NCBI GenBank assembly: GCA_050699035.1
Contig: JBOHDE010000078.1
Coordinates: 1-15,637 of the forward strand
Source: WHTB01 sp050699035
Lineage (GTDB): Bacteria > Actinomycetota > Actinomycetes > Propionibacteriales > Nocardioidaceae
Reading direction: 5' to 3'
Length of the DNA stretch: 15,637 nt
The position numbers and the translations under genes were made by a program. Below, one piece after another: positions 5,819 to 13,461 of the stretch. Below the pieces are notes generated by a model. That model worked only from the letters and a program-made list of their open reading frames with translations. It was not told the origin of the DNA and searched no databases. Numbering within the stretch: the stretch's first letter is position 1; each line of letters starts with the position of its first letter.

Positions 5819-7663
5819 TCACTCGACCGTGACGGACTTGGCGAGGTTGCGTGGCTGGTCGACGTCGTGGCCGAGCGCGGTGGCGAGCTCGCAGGCGAAC
5901 ACCTGCAGCGGGACGGTCGCCACCAGCGGCTGCAGCAGGGTCGGCACCCGCGGCAGCCGGATCAAGGTGTCGGCGTACGGGACCACCACCTCGTCACCCT
6001 CCTCGGCCAGCACGATGGTGCGCGCGCCACGGGCCCGGATCTCCTGGATGTTGTTGACCATCTTCTCGTGCAGTTGGTCGCGACCCTGCGGGGGTACGAC
6101 GACGAAGACCGGGAGGCCGTCCTCCATCAGCGCGATCGGCCCGTGCTTCAGCTCGCCGGCGGCGAACCCCTCGGCGTGGATGTAGGCGAGCTCCTTCAGC
6201 TTGAGCGCCCCCTCCAGCGCCACCGGGTAGCCGGCGTGCCGGCCGAGGAAGAGCACCGAGCGGGCCGTCGACAGCTCGCGGGCGAGCTCCTCGACCGGGC
6301 CCATGCCCTCGAGGAGCGTCTGCAAGGCCGTCGGGACGGCCTCGATCTGGTCCATGATCTCGGTGATCTCGTCACCGAACTTCGTGCCGCGCACCTGGGC
6401 GAGGTAGAGGGCGAGCAGGTAGCACGCGACGATCTGGGTGAGGAAGCCCTTCGTCGACGCGACGCCGATCTCGGGACCGGCGTGGGTGTAGATCACCGCG
6501 TCGGACTCGCGCGGCATGGTCGAGCCGTTGGTGTTGCAGATCGACAGCACCCGCGCCCGCTGCTGCCGGGCATGCCGGATCGCCTGGAGGGTATCCATCG
6601 TCTCGCCCGACTGGCTGATCGCGACCACCAGCGTCGAGTGGTCGACGATCGGGTCGCGGTAGCGGAACTCGCTGGCCAGCTCGACCTCGCACGGGATCCG
6701 GGTCCAGTGCTCGATGGCGTACTTCGCCACCAGGCCGGCGTAGAACGAGGTGCCGCAGGCCAGCACGATGATCTTGTCGACCTCCCGGAGCTCGTCGTCG
6801 GACAGCCGCATCTCGTCCAGCTGCAGCGTGCCCTCGCGCGTGAACCGGCCGAGCAGCGTGTCGGCGACGGCCCGCGGCTGCTCGTAGATCTCCTTGCGCA
6901 TGAACCAGTCGTAGCCGCCCTTCTCGGCGGCCGAGAGGTCCCAGTCGACGTGGTACGCGGTGCCCTCGACCGGCCGCCCGTCGAAGTCGGTGACACGTAC
7001 GCCTTCACGGGTGATCGTGACGACCTGGTCCTGGCCGAGCTCGAGTGCCTGCCGCGTGTGCGCGATGAACGCCGCGACATCGGAGGCGAGGAAGTTCTCG
7101 CCGTCGCCGAGACCCACCACGAGCGGGGAGTTGCGGCGTGCCCCGACGACTCGCGACGGGTCGTCGGCGGAGGTCGCCACCAGCGTGAACGCGCCCTCGA
7201 GGCGGCGGCAGACGGACTGCATGGCCGCGGTCAGGTCGAGCCCTCGGTCGAGCTCGAGCGCCAGCAGGTGCGCGACGCACTCCGTGTCGGTGTCGGACGC
7301 GAACTCGACCCCGGACTGCTCGAGCTCGGCGCGCAGCACGGCGAAGTTCTCGATGATGCCGTTGTGTACGACGGCCACCCGCCCGGCGGCGTCGAGGTGC
7401 GGGTGCGCGTTGCGGTCGTTCGGTGCGCCGTGGGTCGCCCACCGGGTGTGCCCGATGCCGGTCGAGGCACCGGGAAGCGGCTGCTCGTCCAGTGCCTTGT
7501 CCAGGTTGGCGAGCTTCCCGGACCGCTTGCTGGCATGCAGCCGGCCGCCGTCGCACAGCGCCACACCGGCGGAGTCGTAGCCGCGGTACTCGAGCCGCCG
7601 GAGCCCTTCGACGACGACGCCGAGCGCCTGCTGGTCACCGACGTACCCAACGATTCCGCACAT
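5819..7663 (-). CDS. glmS: glutamine--fructose-6-phosphate aminotransferase (isomerizing)
   Basis: GlmS makes glucosamine-6-phosphate from fructose-6-phosphate and glutamine, the committed step to UDP-GlcNAc and the substrate source for GlmM in the same window. In 614 residues the N-terminal glutaminase domain begins MCGIVGYVGD, whose Cys2 becomes the N-terminal nucleophile after Met removal, and carries RLEYRGYDSAG and HTRWATHG. Two SIS sugar-isomerase domains follow, with SQSGETMDTL, STKGFLTQ, ALEGALKLKELAYIHAEGF and the C-terminal DVDQPRNLAKSVTVE. ATG 7663 is fixed by the need for Cys at position 2; the frame stays open for about 1 kb upstream, but that is the antisense of coaA. GAGG lies three bases before the start, and a TAGGCT box overlaps this region. 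The upstream gap is only 66 bp, too short for a glmS ribozyme. Confidence 0.98.
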   Translation of the reverse strand: MCGIVGYVGDQQALGVVVEGLRRLEYRGYDSAGVALCDGGRLHASKRSGKLANLDKALDEQPLPGASTGIGHTRWATHGAPNDRNAHPHLDAAGRVAVVHNGIIENFAVLRAELEQSGVEFASDTDTECVAHLLALELDRGLDLTAAMQSVCRRLEGAFTLVATSADDPSRVVGARRNSPLVVGLGDGENFLASDVAAFIAHTRQALELGQDQVVTITREGVRVTDFDGRPVEGTAYHVDWDLSAAEKGGYDWFMRKEIYEQPRAVADTLLGRFTREGTLQLDEMRLSDDELREVDKIIVLACGTSFYAGLVAKYAIEHWTRIPCEVELASEFRYRDPIVDHSTLVVAISQSGETMDTLQAIRHARQQRARVLSICNTNGSTMPRESDAVIYTHAGPEIGVASTKGFLTQIVACYLLALYLAQVRGTKFGDEITEIMDQIEAVPTALQTLLEGMGPVEELARELSTARSVLFLGRHAGYPVALEGALKLKELAYIHAEGFAAGELKHGPIALMEDGLPVFVVVPPQGRDQLHEKMVNNIQEIRARGARTIVLAEEGDEVVVPYADTLIRLPRVPTLLQPLVATVPLQVFACELATALGHDVDQPRNLAKSVTVE

Positions 7664-7670
7664 GGGCCTC

Positions 7671-7676
7671 AGCCTA
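7671..7676 (-). promoter_or_regulatory. possible -10 box for the glmS operon
   Basis: TAGGCT (minus strand) fits the TANNNT -10 pattern and ends 7 nt before the glmS ATG, which would start transcription at or next to the start codon. There is no convincing -35, and a GAGG ribosome-binding sequence occupies the same few bases, so the promoter may instead lie further back, inside coaA. This is a weak call. Confidence 0.3.
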
Positions 7677-7695
7677 CCGAGCGTCCACCGCGTGC

Positions 7696-7723
7696 CTGAC
7701 TGGAACACCCGCCCCGCCACAAT
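7696..7723 (+). promoter_or_regulatory. candidate coaA promoter giving a leaderless mRNA
   Basis: CTGACT (7696-7701), a 16-nt spacer and CACAAT (7718-7723) form a reasonable -35/-10 pair for a housekeeping sigma factor. With the last T of the -10 at position -7, transcription would start at 7730, the A of the coaA ATG. Leaderless messages are common in actinobacteria. The run of six G before the ATG would then be promoter sequence, not a ribosome-binding site. Confidence 0.45.
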
Positions 7724-7729
7724 GGGGGG

Positions 7730-8671
7730 ATGCCCGACTCCACGCCGTACCTCGAGCTCGACCGCTCCGCGTGGGCGAAGCTGGCCGACTCGACGCCGTC
7801 GCCGCTCACCGCCGACGAGGTGCAGCGGCTCCGTGGGCTCGGTGACGAGCTCGACCTGGACGAGGTCGTCGAGGTCTACCTGCCGCTGTCGCGGCTGCTC
7901 AGCCTGTACGTCAGCCACGCTGGGAAGCTGCATCGGGCGACCGAGGACTTCCTGTCGGAGCAGCAGCCGCCGCGCACGCCGTTCGTGATCGGGATCGCCG
8001 GCTCGGTGGCGGTGGGCAAGTCGACGACCGCGCGGCTGCTGCGTGAGCTGCTCGCCCGCTGGCCCGAGCACCCGAACGTCGCCCTGGTCACGACCGACGG
8101 TTTCCTGCTGCCGAACGCCGAGCTCGAGCGCCGCGGCATCCTCGACCGCAAGGGGTTCCCGGAGTCGTACGACCGCAAGGCACTGCTGAAGTTCGTGATC
8201 GACGTGAAGTCGGGACTCGACGAGGTCGAGGCGCCGGTCTACTCCCACCTCGGGTACGACGTCGTGCCCGGCAAGTCGGTCACCGTCAAGCGACCGGACA
8301 TCGTGCTGCTGGAAGGCCTGAACGTCCTGCAGCCGGCCCGGGTACGCGCCGACGGGCGCACCGGTCTCGCGGTGTCGGACTTCTTCGACTTCTCGGTGTA
8401 CGTCGACGCGCTGTGGGACGACGTGCGCCGCTGGTACGTCGAACGGTTCCTGCGGCTGCGCGAGACGGCGTTCCGCGACCCCGCGTCGTACTTCCGGCGC
8501 TACGCGGGCCTCACCCACGACGAGGCGGTCAGTCAGGCCGAGGCACTGTGGGACAGCATCAACGGACCCAACCTGTCGGCCAACATCGCACCGACCCGGG
8601 GGCGTGCCTCGCTGGTGCTGCGCAAGGACGCCGACCATTCGGTGCGCTGGGTCCGCCTCCGCAAGATCTGA
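7730..8671 (+). CDS. coaA: type I pantothenate kinase
   Basis: CoaA phosphorylates pantothenate with ATP, the first and usually rate-setting step of CoA synthesis, in the cytoplasm. It has 313 residues, the usual size for the bacterial type I enzyme. Walker A GSVAVGKST is at 91-99, TTDGFLLPN at 121-129, KGFPESYDRK at 141-150, and the C-terminal half carries PDIVLLEGLNVLQ, a DFSVYVDA segment and NLSANIAPTRGRA. All hallmark stretches are intact. ATG 7730 is preceded directly by six G; an ATG eight bases upstream is out of frame. It is the only plus-strand gene here, divergent from glmS across 66 bp. The pairing is sensible, as CoA made here supplies the substrate of AcpS encoded in the glmS operon. 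Confidence 0.97.
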   Translation: MPDSTPYLELDRSAWAKLADSTPSPLTADEVQRLRGLGDELDLDEVVEVYLPLSRLLSLYVSHAGKLHRATEDFLSEQQPPRTPFVIGIAGSVAVGKSTTARLLRELLARWPEHPNVALVTTDGFLLPNAELERRGILDRKGFPESYDRKALLKFVIDVKSGLDEVEAPVYSHLGYDVVPGKSVTVKRPDIVLLEGLNVLQPARVRADGRTGLAVSDFFDFSVYVDALWDDVRRWYVERFLRLRETAFRDPASYFRRYAGLTHDEAVSQAEALWDSINGPNLSANIAPTRGRASLVLRKDADHSVRWVRLRKI

Positions 8672-8706
8672 CCCACCGGCGAGTGAGTCGCATGTCACCC
8701 CACTTC

Positions 8707-8768
8707 ATCGACTGGCGCGTTGCGTAGGTCTCGTGTCCGGTTTGTCCCTACGGAACGCGCCAGTCGAT
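8707..8768. repeat. 62-nt near-perfect hairpin downstream of coaA
   Basis: ATCGACTGGCGCGTT (8707-8721) is exactly complementary to 8754-8768. After one mismatch CGTAGG pairs with CCTACG, giving 15 + 6 bp around an 18-nt loop. It starts 35 nt after the coaA stop but lacks a T-run, and its long loop is unlike a terminator. On the minus strand the loop side reads CCGGACACGA, a 10-mer also present at 3788-3797 in the flank of repeat A copy 2, hinting at a related element family. Confidence 0.7.
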
Positions 8769-8837
8769 TCCCGCAGAAACCGATGGTGGCACCGCCGCAG
8801 AGTTGCGTGTCATCCGTTGGGCCTGACGCCGCAGGCC

Positions 8838-8861
8838 GGTCACCACGCGACTGTGGTGACC
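8838..8861. repeat. short hairpin between coaA and M14 gene
   Basis: GGTCACCAC (8838-8846) and GTGGTGACC (8853-8861) form a perfect 9-bp stem with a 6-nt loop. CC/GG can extend it past a single bulged base. It lies between the larger 8707 hairpin and the 8901 terminator. It may add to termination of coaA transcripts or be incidental. Confidence 0.5.
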
Positions 8862-8900
8862 CGGGCGACGTACTGACGCCGTTGTCGCGGTCGCCAGACG

Positions 8901-8944
8901 ACGAGGCGCCCGCCCGACAACGGTCTGTCGGGCGGGCGCCTCGT
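8901..8944. terminator. bidirectional terminator hairpin for coaA and the M14 operon
   Basis: ACGAGGCGCCCGCCCGACA (8901-8919) pairs perfectly with 8926-8944, a 19-bp GC-rich stem with a 6-nt loop. It sits between two convergent genes, 16 nt beyond the M14 stop on the minus strand and about 230 nt beyond the coaA stop on the plus strand. Neither side has a T-run, which is normal for terminators of high-GC actinobacteria. This is the strongest terminator candidate in the window. Confidence 0.8.
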
Positions 8945-8959
8945 GCCAGGACTCCCGGG

Positions 8960-10186
8960 TCAGTCCGTGTCGGCCTCCCAGCCGTAGTCGGGCAGCTCGA
9001 AGAAGTCGTCTCCGTCGAGCGTGTCCACCTCACCGCTGGCCATCGCCGCGAGCATCGCCTCGACCCCGGTCCGGACGCTCTGGATCAGCATCCCGTGCAG
9101 CTTCTGGCCGAGGTCGTCTTGCTGGCCGCGCACCTCGAACAGCACGGTCGCCGACCCGTTCATGGCGAAGGCCGACCGTCCCTGACCGGCGAACTCCCGG
9201 GCGTCGGGGTGGAAGTAGCGTCCGACCGCGGCCAGCGGCGACTGGGTGCCGTAGGCCGCCTTGATGCCGTTCGCGGCCGCCAGCGCGTACCGCCGCGACT
9301 TGTCCTGGTCGAGCAGCGGCCACACGGCCTTGTACGCCGCACCGTCGTTGACGCCGAGCGGCGGGTAGTCCAGCGAGACCGAGATCAGCCGGCCGTCCTG
9401 CTCGCTACCGCCGGTGAGCCGGTCGCACGGACCCATGTGGTGCAGGTCGACGACCGCGTCGACCATCCCGAACTCGTCGCGCAGACCGATGTACACGTCC
9501 CGGATCGTCTGTGACTCCGGCGATAGGAAGAAGCCGGCGTCCTCCTGCCGCCCGGGGAGGTCACCCGGCTGCGGCACGTACTCGAGGTCCGGGTTGAAGT
9601 CGCGGTTCAGGTCGAACCCCGGCAGGTTGATGCCGTCGCTCTGCAGCGAGTGGTACCAGGCCCGCGGCGCGCCGGCCAGCTGCGGGTGACGAGCAACGAC
9701 CTCGTCCCAGGAGATGACGTTGCGGCGCCGGTTGATCTCGCCGCCGTCCGGGTTGACCATCGGCATCGCCACCAGGGTCACCGACTGCAACAGCTGCTGG
9801 GTGGCCGCGTCGTTGCTGCTGCCCAGGTCCCTCAGGATGCCCAGCAATGCCTCGGTGCCGGTGCGCTCGTTGCCGTGGATCGCGCTCTGCACGAGGATCA
9901 CCCGGTCACCGGTGCCGACCCGTGCGGTGTACAGGCCGCGCCCTAGCTGGGTCTCCCCGACCTTGTCGACCTGGACGCGTCCGTTCGAGGTCTGCTCGAT
10001 CTGCTCGAGCGAGCGGACCACCTCGGCGTGGCTCGACCAGCCCTCCCAGCTCGGGTCGTCGGCGGTCTTGCAGCTGCCATGCCCCGGCCCGTCCGGCGCG
10101 GCGTACGACGCGCCGCCGGGCGCGACGCCGAGGATCAGCGGTACGGCGGCGGCAAGCGCCAGCCTGGTTCTGTGTCGACGGTTCAT
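8960..10186 (-). CDS. secreted M14-family zinc carboxypeptidase (paralog 1)
   Basis: It is predicted to be an exported metallopeptidase removing C-terminal residues from peptides or peptide-like substrates. In 408 residues, positions 1-30 form a Sec-type signal (MNRRHRTR, a hydrophobic core, then ASYA before APDG). The M14 zinc site is complete: HGNE at 104-107 (His104, Glu107) and DLHH at 248-250 for the second His. FDLNRDF at 191-197 carries the substrate-binding Asn-Arg pair, and Glu351 in TVLFEVRG is the expected catalytic Glu. ATG 10186 is chosen over an in-frame start 48 nt upstream because AAAGGA precedes it and it begins a proper signal peptide. It lies 32 nt after the second M14 gene, whose ligand motifs it shares at different spacing, so the two probably form an operon. 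Substrate unknown. Confidence 0.92.
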   Translation of the reverse strand: MNRRHRTRLALAAAVPLILGVAPGGASYAAPDGPGHGSCKTADDPSWEGWSSHAEVVRSLEQIEQTSNGRVQVDKVGETQLGRGLYTARVGTGDRVILVQSAIHGNERTGTEALLGILRDLGSSNDAATQQLLQSVTLVAMPMVNPDGGEINRRRNVISWDEVVARHPQLAGAPRAWYHSLQSDGINLPGFDLNRDFNPDLEYVPQPGDLPGRQEDAGFFLSPESQTIRDVYIGLRDEFGMVDAVVDLHHMGPCDRLTGGSEQDGRLISVSLDYPPLGVNDGAAYKAVWPLLDQDKSRRYALAAANGIKAAYGTQSPLAAVGRYFHPDAREFAGQGRSAFAMNGSATVLFEVRGQQDDLGQKLHGMLIQSVRTGVEAMLAAMASGEVDTLDGDDFFELPDYGWEADTD

Positions 10187-10218
10187 CTTCGGTTGTCCTT
10201 TCGTGGGTGCGTTGACGG

Positions 10219-11250
10219 TCACATCTCGCCGCATTGGCCGCTGTCGGCGAACGGGAGGGCGGCGTAGCCGGACGAGTCGTACGACGCCAGCTGGCCGGAG
10301 GCAGCGGCCTCCAGCACGGCCGTCGTCGGGATGCGGAACAGGTTCTCCAGCTGGCCGTTGCTCTTCTGGCCGACCGAGCGCACCTCGTAGAAGATGGCGC
10401 CCTGCGTCGGCGGGTCGGTCACCGGCTGTTCACCGGCCGGCGCGGTGCCGCCGAGCAGCATCCGTGACAGCGCCGCGTTGGTGATGTCGATGTCGGGGTA
10501 CTTCGCGACGTTGACCGGACCGAAGCCCTCGAGCGCGTCCACGCTGACCATCGCCATCGCCCGGTTGGTCGCCCACTGCTGCTCGGTCATCCGGGCCGGG
10601 TCGATCGACCGCGCACCGATCTGGAACTGGTTGAGGTCGTCGGTGCCCTCGACCCGCGGCGCTTCGCTCATATGGTGGAGATCCAGTGCGTACGTCGGTG
10701 CGGTGTCTCGCCAGAGCTTCCAGAACGCGACCGACTCCTGCTGGGCGAAGTTCTCCCAGTCGCGGTTGAGGTCGATCCGGGTCGGTGTCGTGCTCTGCCG
10801 AATGTTCGCCTCGGCGCCGTCGGGGTTGTACATCGGGATCACCACGACGGTCAGCCGGTCCCGCAGGTTCTGTGCCCACGGGCTGGTTGACGCCATCTGG
10901 TCCAGTACCTGGAGCACCGCCTCGGTGCTGTGCAGCTCGTTGCCGTGGATCCGGGCCTGCAGCCAGAACGTGGTCGGACCGTCGCCGACGGTGGCGTACA
11001 GCAGGTCGCGGCCTTCGCCCGAGGTGCCGGCGCTGTCGACCTCGACGACCCCGCCGCTGGTGCGTTCGATCCGGTCGAGCGCCTGGACGACGTCGTCGTA
11101 GCCGGCGACGCTCGCCCGACTGATGTTCTGGTTGTCCTGGAGACAGGGGCCGCCGGGGTTATGGGGCGGGTCGGCGACTGCCGGTGCGACCGTGGTGCTG
11201 AGGCCGGCCAGGACGACGGCCGCGGCGGACAAGGCGAGAGCTCGTTGCAT
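10219..11250 (-). CDS. secreted M14-family zinc carboxypeptidase (paralog 2)
   Basis: This is the first gene of the M14 pair, with 343 residues. Residues 1-26 are a clear Sec signal ending APAVA before DPPH. Zinc ligands are His102 and Glu105 in HGNE, and His192 or His193 in DLHH. The LNRD motif is at 161-164 and Glu289 in IFYEVRS is the catalytic-type Glu. It is about 65 residues shorter than paralog 1; much of the difference is a longer segment between PDGGE and FDLNRD in paralog 1. ATG 11250 has GAGGAG eight bases upstream and a good promoter about 40-70 nt upstream. Cys36 and Cys340 could form a disulfide after export. It may act on peptidoglycan peptides or on environmental peptides; sequence alone does not decide. 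Confidence 0.92.
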   Translation of the reverse strand: MQRALALSAAAVVLAGLSTTVAPAVADPPHNPGGPCLQDNQNISRASVAGYDDVVQALDRIERTSGGVVEVDSAGTSGEGRDLLYATVGDGPTTFWLQARIHGNELHSTEAVLQVLDQMASTSPWAQNLRDRLTVVVIPMYNPDGAEANIRQSTTPTRIDLNRDWENFAQQESVAFWKLWRDTAPTYALDLHHMSEAPRVEGTDDLNQFQIGARSIDPARMTEQQWATNRAMAMVSVDALEGFGPVNVAKYPDIDITNAALSRMLLGGTAPAGEQPVTDPPTQGAIFYEVRSVGQKSNGQLENLFRIPTTAVLEAAASGQLASYDSSGYAALPFADSGQCGEM

Positions 11251-11289
11251 GACGAAATCTCCTCACAGGTGCGACGTGTGACGGGAACA

Positions 11290-11318
11290 GATATACGCCC
11301 ACCGGCAGTGATTGTCAC
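11290..11318 (-). promoter_or_regulatory. candidate promoter of the M14 peptidase pair
   Basis: On the minus strand GTGACA (11313-11318) and TATATC (11290-11295) are separated by 17 nt, close to the TTGACA-N17-TATAAT housekeeping pattern. Transcription would start near 11283, leaving a leader of about 30 nt that contains the GAGGAG ribosome-binding site. The surrounding DNA is less GC-rich than the coding sequence, as expected for a promoter. Confidence 0.6.
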
Positions 11319-11411
11319 CTGACGTTCCGTATCGAGGTGCGAGATCGCATCCGCCGTACGTCGAAATGCCCGATTGGGGTCTCGGATCGGATGCGCGGGG
11401 TCCCGGGGACG

Positions 11412-12425
11412 TCAGGACACGGTCAGCTGCCAGTCGGAGCTCTGCTCCACCGAGCGGAACCCCAGCTGCTCGTTGACCGCGATCATCGGCCTGTTGTCCG
11501 GCGCGTTGTAGGTATGCACCGTGCGTCGTTCGGACTGCCGCTGCTGCAGCGCGCGAAGGTTCGCCAACTTCAAGGCGACGCCGAGGCGGTGCCCGCGATG
11601 CTCCGTGAGCACCAGGGTGGCGCCTTGGTAGACGAGGGGCGACGGATCGGCCGGCGCGAGCAAGTCCGTGCCGCCGACGACACCACCTGACGCATCGAGG
11701 GCAACCGCCCGGTAAGCCGTGCGCCGCTGCGCCAGGCGCCGCGCCTCGGTCGCCCTCAGTCGCGCCACGTCCCAGACCTCGGGTTCGAGGTCGAGCCCGC
11801 CGATCGGGACGTGCTCGAGGAAGACCGACAACAGCCGGCAGTAGCCCTCGGCGTACTCCTCGGGGCAGCGGTCCTGCCACGTCGCGATCCGGTAGCCGTC
11901 GCGCTCCGCGTGGTCCGCGGCCGCGCGGAGACTTGCCAGCACGGCGTCGTCGAGCGGGAGGTCCAGCACCTGATGCAGCTCGACGAGCTCGCGGCTCAGA
12001 CCGCAGGCTGCGGCGAAACCCGCGCCAGGGGACGACGACCCGACCGGTTCAACGACCTGCGCGTAGATGCTGCGGCGCCCAGTGGCCCGCGCGGTCTGCA
12101 GGGCATGGTCGAACAGCGCGCGGCCGACACCGCGGCGCCGATGCTCCGGAAGGACGCCGACGTGCACCTCGAGCAGGTGGGTGTTGTCGCGCAGCGGCAG
12201 CTCGAGGTTCAACGCCCCGACGACCTGGCCGCGTCGAGACGCCACGACCGCACTGGCCCGCCACTCGGTGTTGTCAGGTCGGAAACCCACCCGCATCTCG
12301 TCCAGCCCGGTCGGCGTCGAGTACGCCCGACCGGTCGAGTCAGCCACCGTCAGCACGCGGTGGAACTCTGCGAAAGCCGCCTCGTCGGAGACGTCGACGA
12401 CTGTCACCTCGAGGTCAGACTCCAC
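11412..12425 (-). CDS. two-domain GNAT N-acetyltransferase (paralog 1)
   Basis: The 337 residues carry two GNAT folds. The N-terminal domain has the acetyl-CoA loop LPEHRRRGVGRAL after the strand LLEVHVGV. The C-terminal domain has LTEHRGHRLGVALK and the typical ending HTYNAPDNRPMIAVNEQLGF. This arrangement resembles mycothiol synthase MshD and other tandem GNATs, but I cannot assign an acceptor. GTG 12425 is chosen because GGGAG precedes it. It overlaps the upstream paralog's stop by 11 nt, so the pair is translationally coupled. A second GTG at 12407 would match the paralog's N-terminus better and remains possible. The genes share stretches such as WDVAR, HRGHRLG and VNEQLGF, so this is a tandem duplication. 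Confidence 0.88.
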   Translation of the reverse strand: MESDLEVTVVDVSDEAAFAEFHRVLTVADSTGRAYSTPTGLDEMRVGFRPDNTEWRASAVVASRRGQVVGALNLELPLRDNTHLLEVHVGVLPEHRRRGVGRALFDHALQTARATGRRSIYAQVVEPVGSSSPGAGFAAACGLSRELVELHQVLDLPLDDAVLASLRAAADHAERDGYRIATWQDRCPEEYAEGYCRLLSVFLEHVPIGGLDLEPEVWDVARLRATEARRLAQRRTAYRAVALDASGGVVGGTDLLAPADPSPLVYQGATLVLTEHRGHRLGVALKLANLRALQQRQSERRTVHTYNAPDNRPMIAVNEQLGFRSVEQSSDWQLTVS

Positions 12426-13416
12426 GCTGCCACTCCCCCAGCAGCTCGACCGGGCGGAACCCGAGCTGCTCGTTGACCGCCACCATGGGGCCGTTGGTCT
12501 CGGCGTTCCAGGTGTGGATGACTCGGGTGCCCGGGCACTGGTCCTGCATCGCGCGCTGGTTGGTGAGCTTCAGCGCCAGCCCCAGCCGGTGACCCCGATG
12601 GTCCCGGTGCACCAGCGTCGACCACTGGAACACCGTGCCGGGATCGTGGCTCGGCACCACCAGGACGGTGTGCCCGACGAGCGCCCCGGCCGGCCCGACG
12701 GCTGCGGTGACGAACGTCCGCCGCCCCTGCGCCAATCGCAGCTGCTCGCCCTCCCGTACCCGGGCGACGTCCCAGCGCTCCTCCTCCAGGTCGAGGTCAC
12801 CGAACGGCGCCTCGGAGCTGAAGAGGGCGTTGAGGTCGGCGTACGCCTGCAGCCACTCGTCCGGGGCGTGGTCGACCCAGGCGACCAATCGGTAGTCCGC
12901 CCAGGAGGGCTCGGTCCCGGCCAGCATCGCGTCGAGACGCGCGGCCGGGACCGGCAGGTCGAGCACCCGGTGAGTCTCGGTGTTGGCCTCGGCGAAACCG
13001 TGGGCCGTCGCGAAGCGCACGCCGTGATGGTCGGCGGCGTCCCCCAGCGGATAGCTGACCTCGGCGATGACGTTGCTCCGGCCGGCGCCGCGCGCCCGGT
13101 CGAGTAAGGCGGCCAACACCGCCGACCCGATCCGTCGACGCCGATGCCGTGGCGGTACGCCGACCTCGACGTAGGCCGTCCGGGTGTTGTCCAGCAACGG
13201 GAGCACGATGGTGCCGGCGCCGACGACCCGGCCGTCGTCGACGGCAGCCAGCGCCTCGCGCCGGGTCGTCGAGTCGGGATTACGGAAGGACGCTCGGGCC
13301 TCCGCGAGCCGCCACGGTGCGGGGTAGTCGCGCCCGGCGGTGTCGGCGGCCAGGTACGCCGCATGCCATGCCTCGAACGCCTCGTCGTCGAACGGGTCGA
13401 CCGGTTCGATCTGCAC
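12415..13416 (-). CDS. two-domain GNAT N-acetyltransferase (paralog 2)
   Basis: The 333 residues have the same two-GNAT layout as the downstream paralog: an N-terminal acetyl-CoA loop RHRRRRIGSAVL, and a C-terminal HRDHRGHRLGLALK with HTWNAETNGPMVAVNEQLGF. Both loops keep the (R/Q/H)xxGx(G/A) pattern, so both sites could bind acetyl-CoA. I chose GTG 13416 (MQIEPVDPF) because AGGG lies eight bases upstream and it aligns with the paralog. Three consecutive GTG codons at 13440-13432 offer a longer start without a ribosome-binding sequence. A TAGGGT box at 13424-13429 could be a -10 element. It follows glmM by 45 nt, so it may be read from the ribosomal operon or its own promoter. Acceptor unknown. 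Confidence 0.87.
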   Translation of the reverse strand: MQIEPVDPFDDEAFEAWHAAYLAADTAGRDYPAPWRLAEARASFRNPDSTTRREALAAVDDGRVVGAGTIVLPLLDNTRTAYVEVGVPPRHRRRRIGSAVLAALLDRARGAGRSNVIAEVSYPLGDAADHHGVRFATAHGFAEANTETHRVLDLPVPAARLDAMLAGTEPSWADYRLVAWVDHAPDEWLQAYADLNALFSSEAPFGDLDLEEERWDVARVREGEQLRLAQGRRTFVTAAVGPAGALVGHTVLVVPSHDPGTVFQWSTLVHRDHRGHRLGLALKLTNQRAMQDQCPGTRVIHTWNAETNGPMVAVNEQLGFRPVELLGEWQRGV

Positions 13417-13461
13417 GGCGGCGACCCTACGCACCACCACGACGGGCGGCCACTGGTTTTG

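Noticed and set aside
4883..7699. A 938-codon open frame on the plus strand.
   Set aside because: It is antisense to glmS, acpS and nnr, all of which have clear family motifs. Long antisense frames are expected at this GC content.
7664..7729. A glmS ribozyme upstream of glmS.
   Set aside because: The gap is 66 bp, too short for the ribozyme, and that element is known from Firmicutes-type genomes.
7664..8698. An N-terminal extension of GlmS by about 345 residues.
   Set aside because: It is antisense to coaA, and GlmS needs Cys immediately after its initiator Met, which fixes the start at 7663.
11371..11411. A terminator after GNAT paralog 1, from short GTCCC/GGGAC and CCGAT/ATCGG inverted repeats.
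   Set aside because: The stems are only 5 bp, overlap each other and have poor loops; not enough to call.
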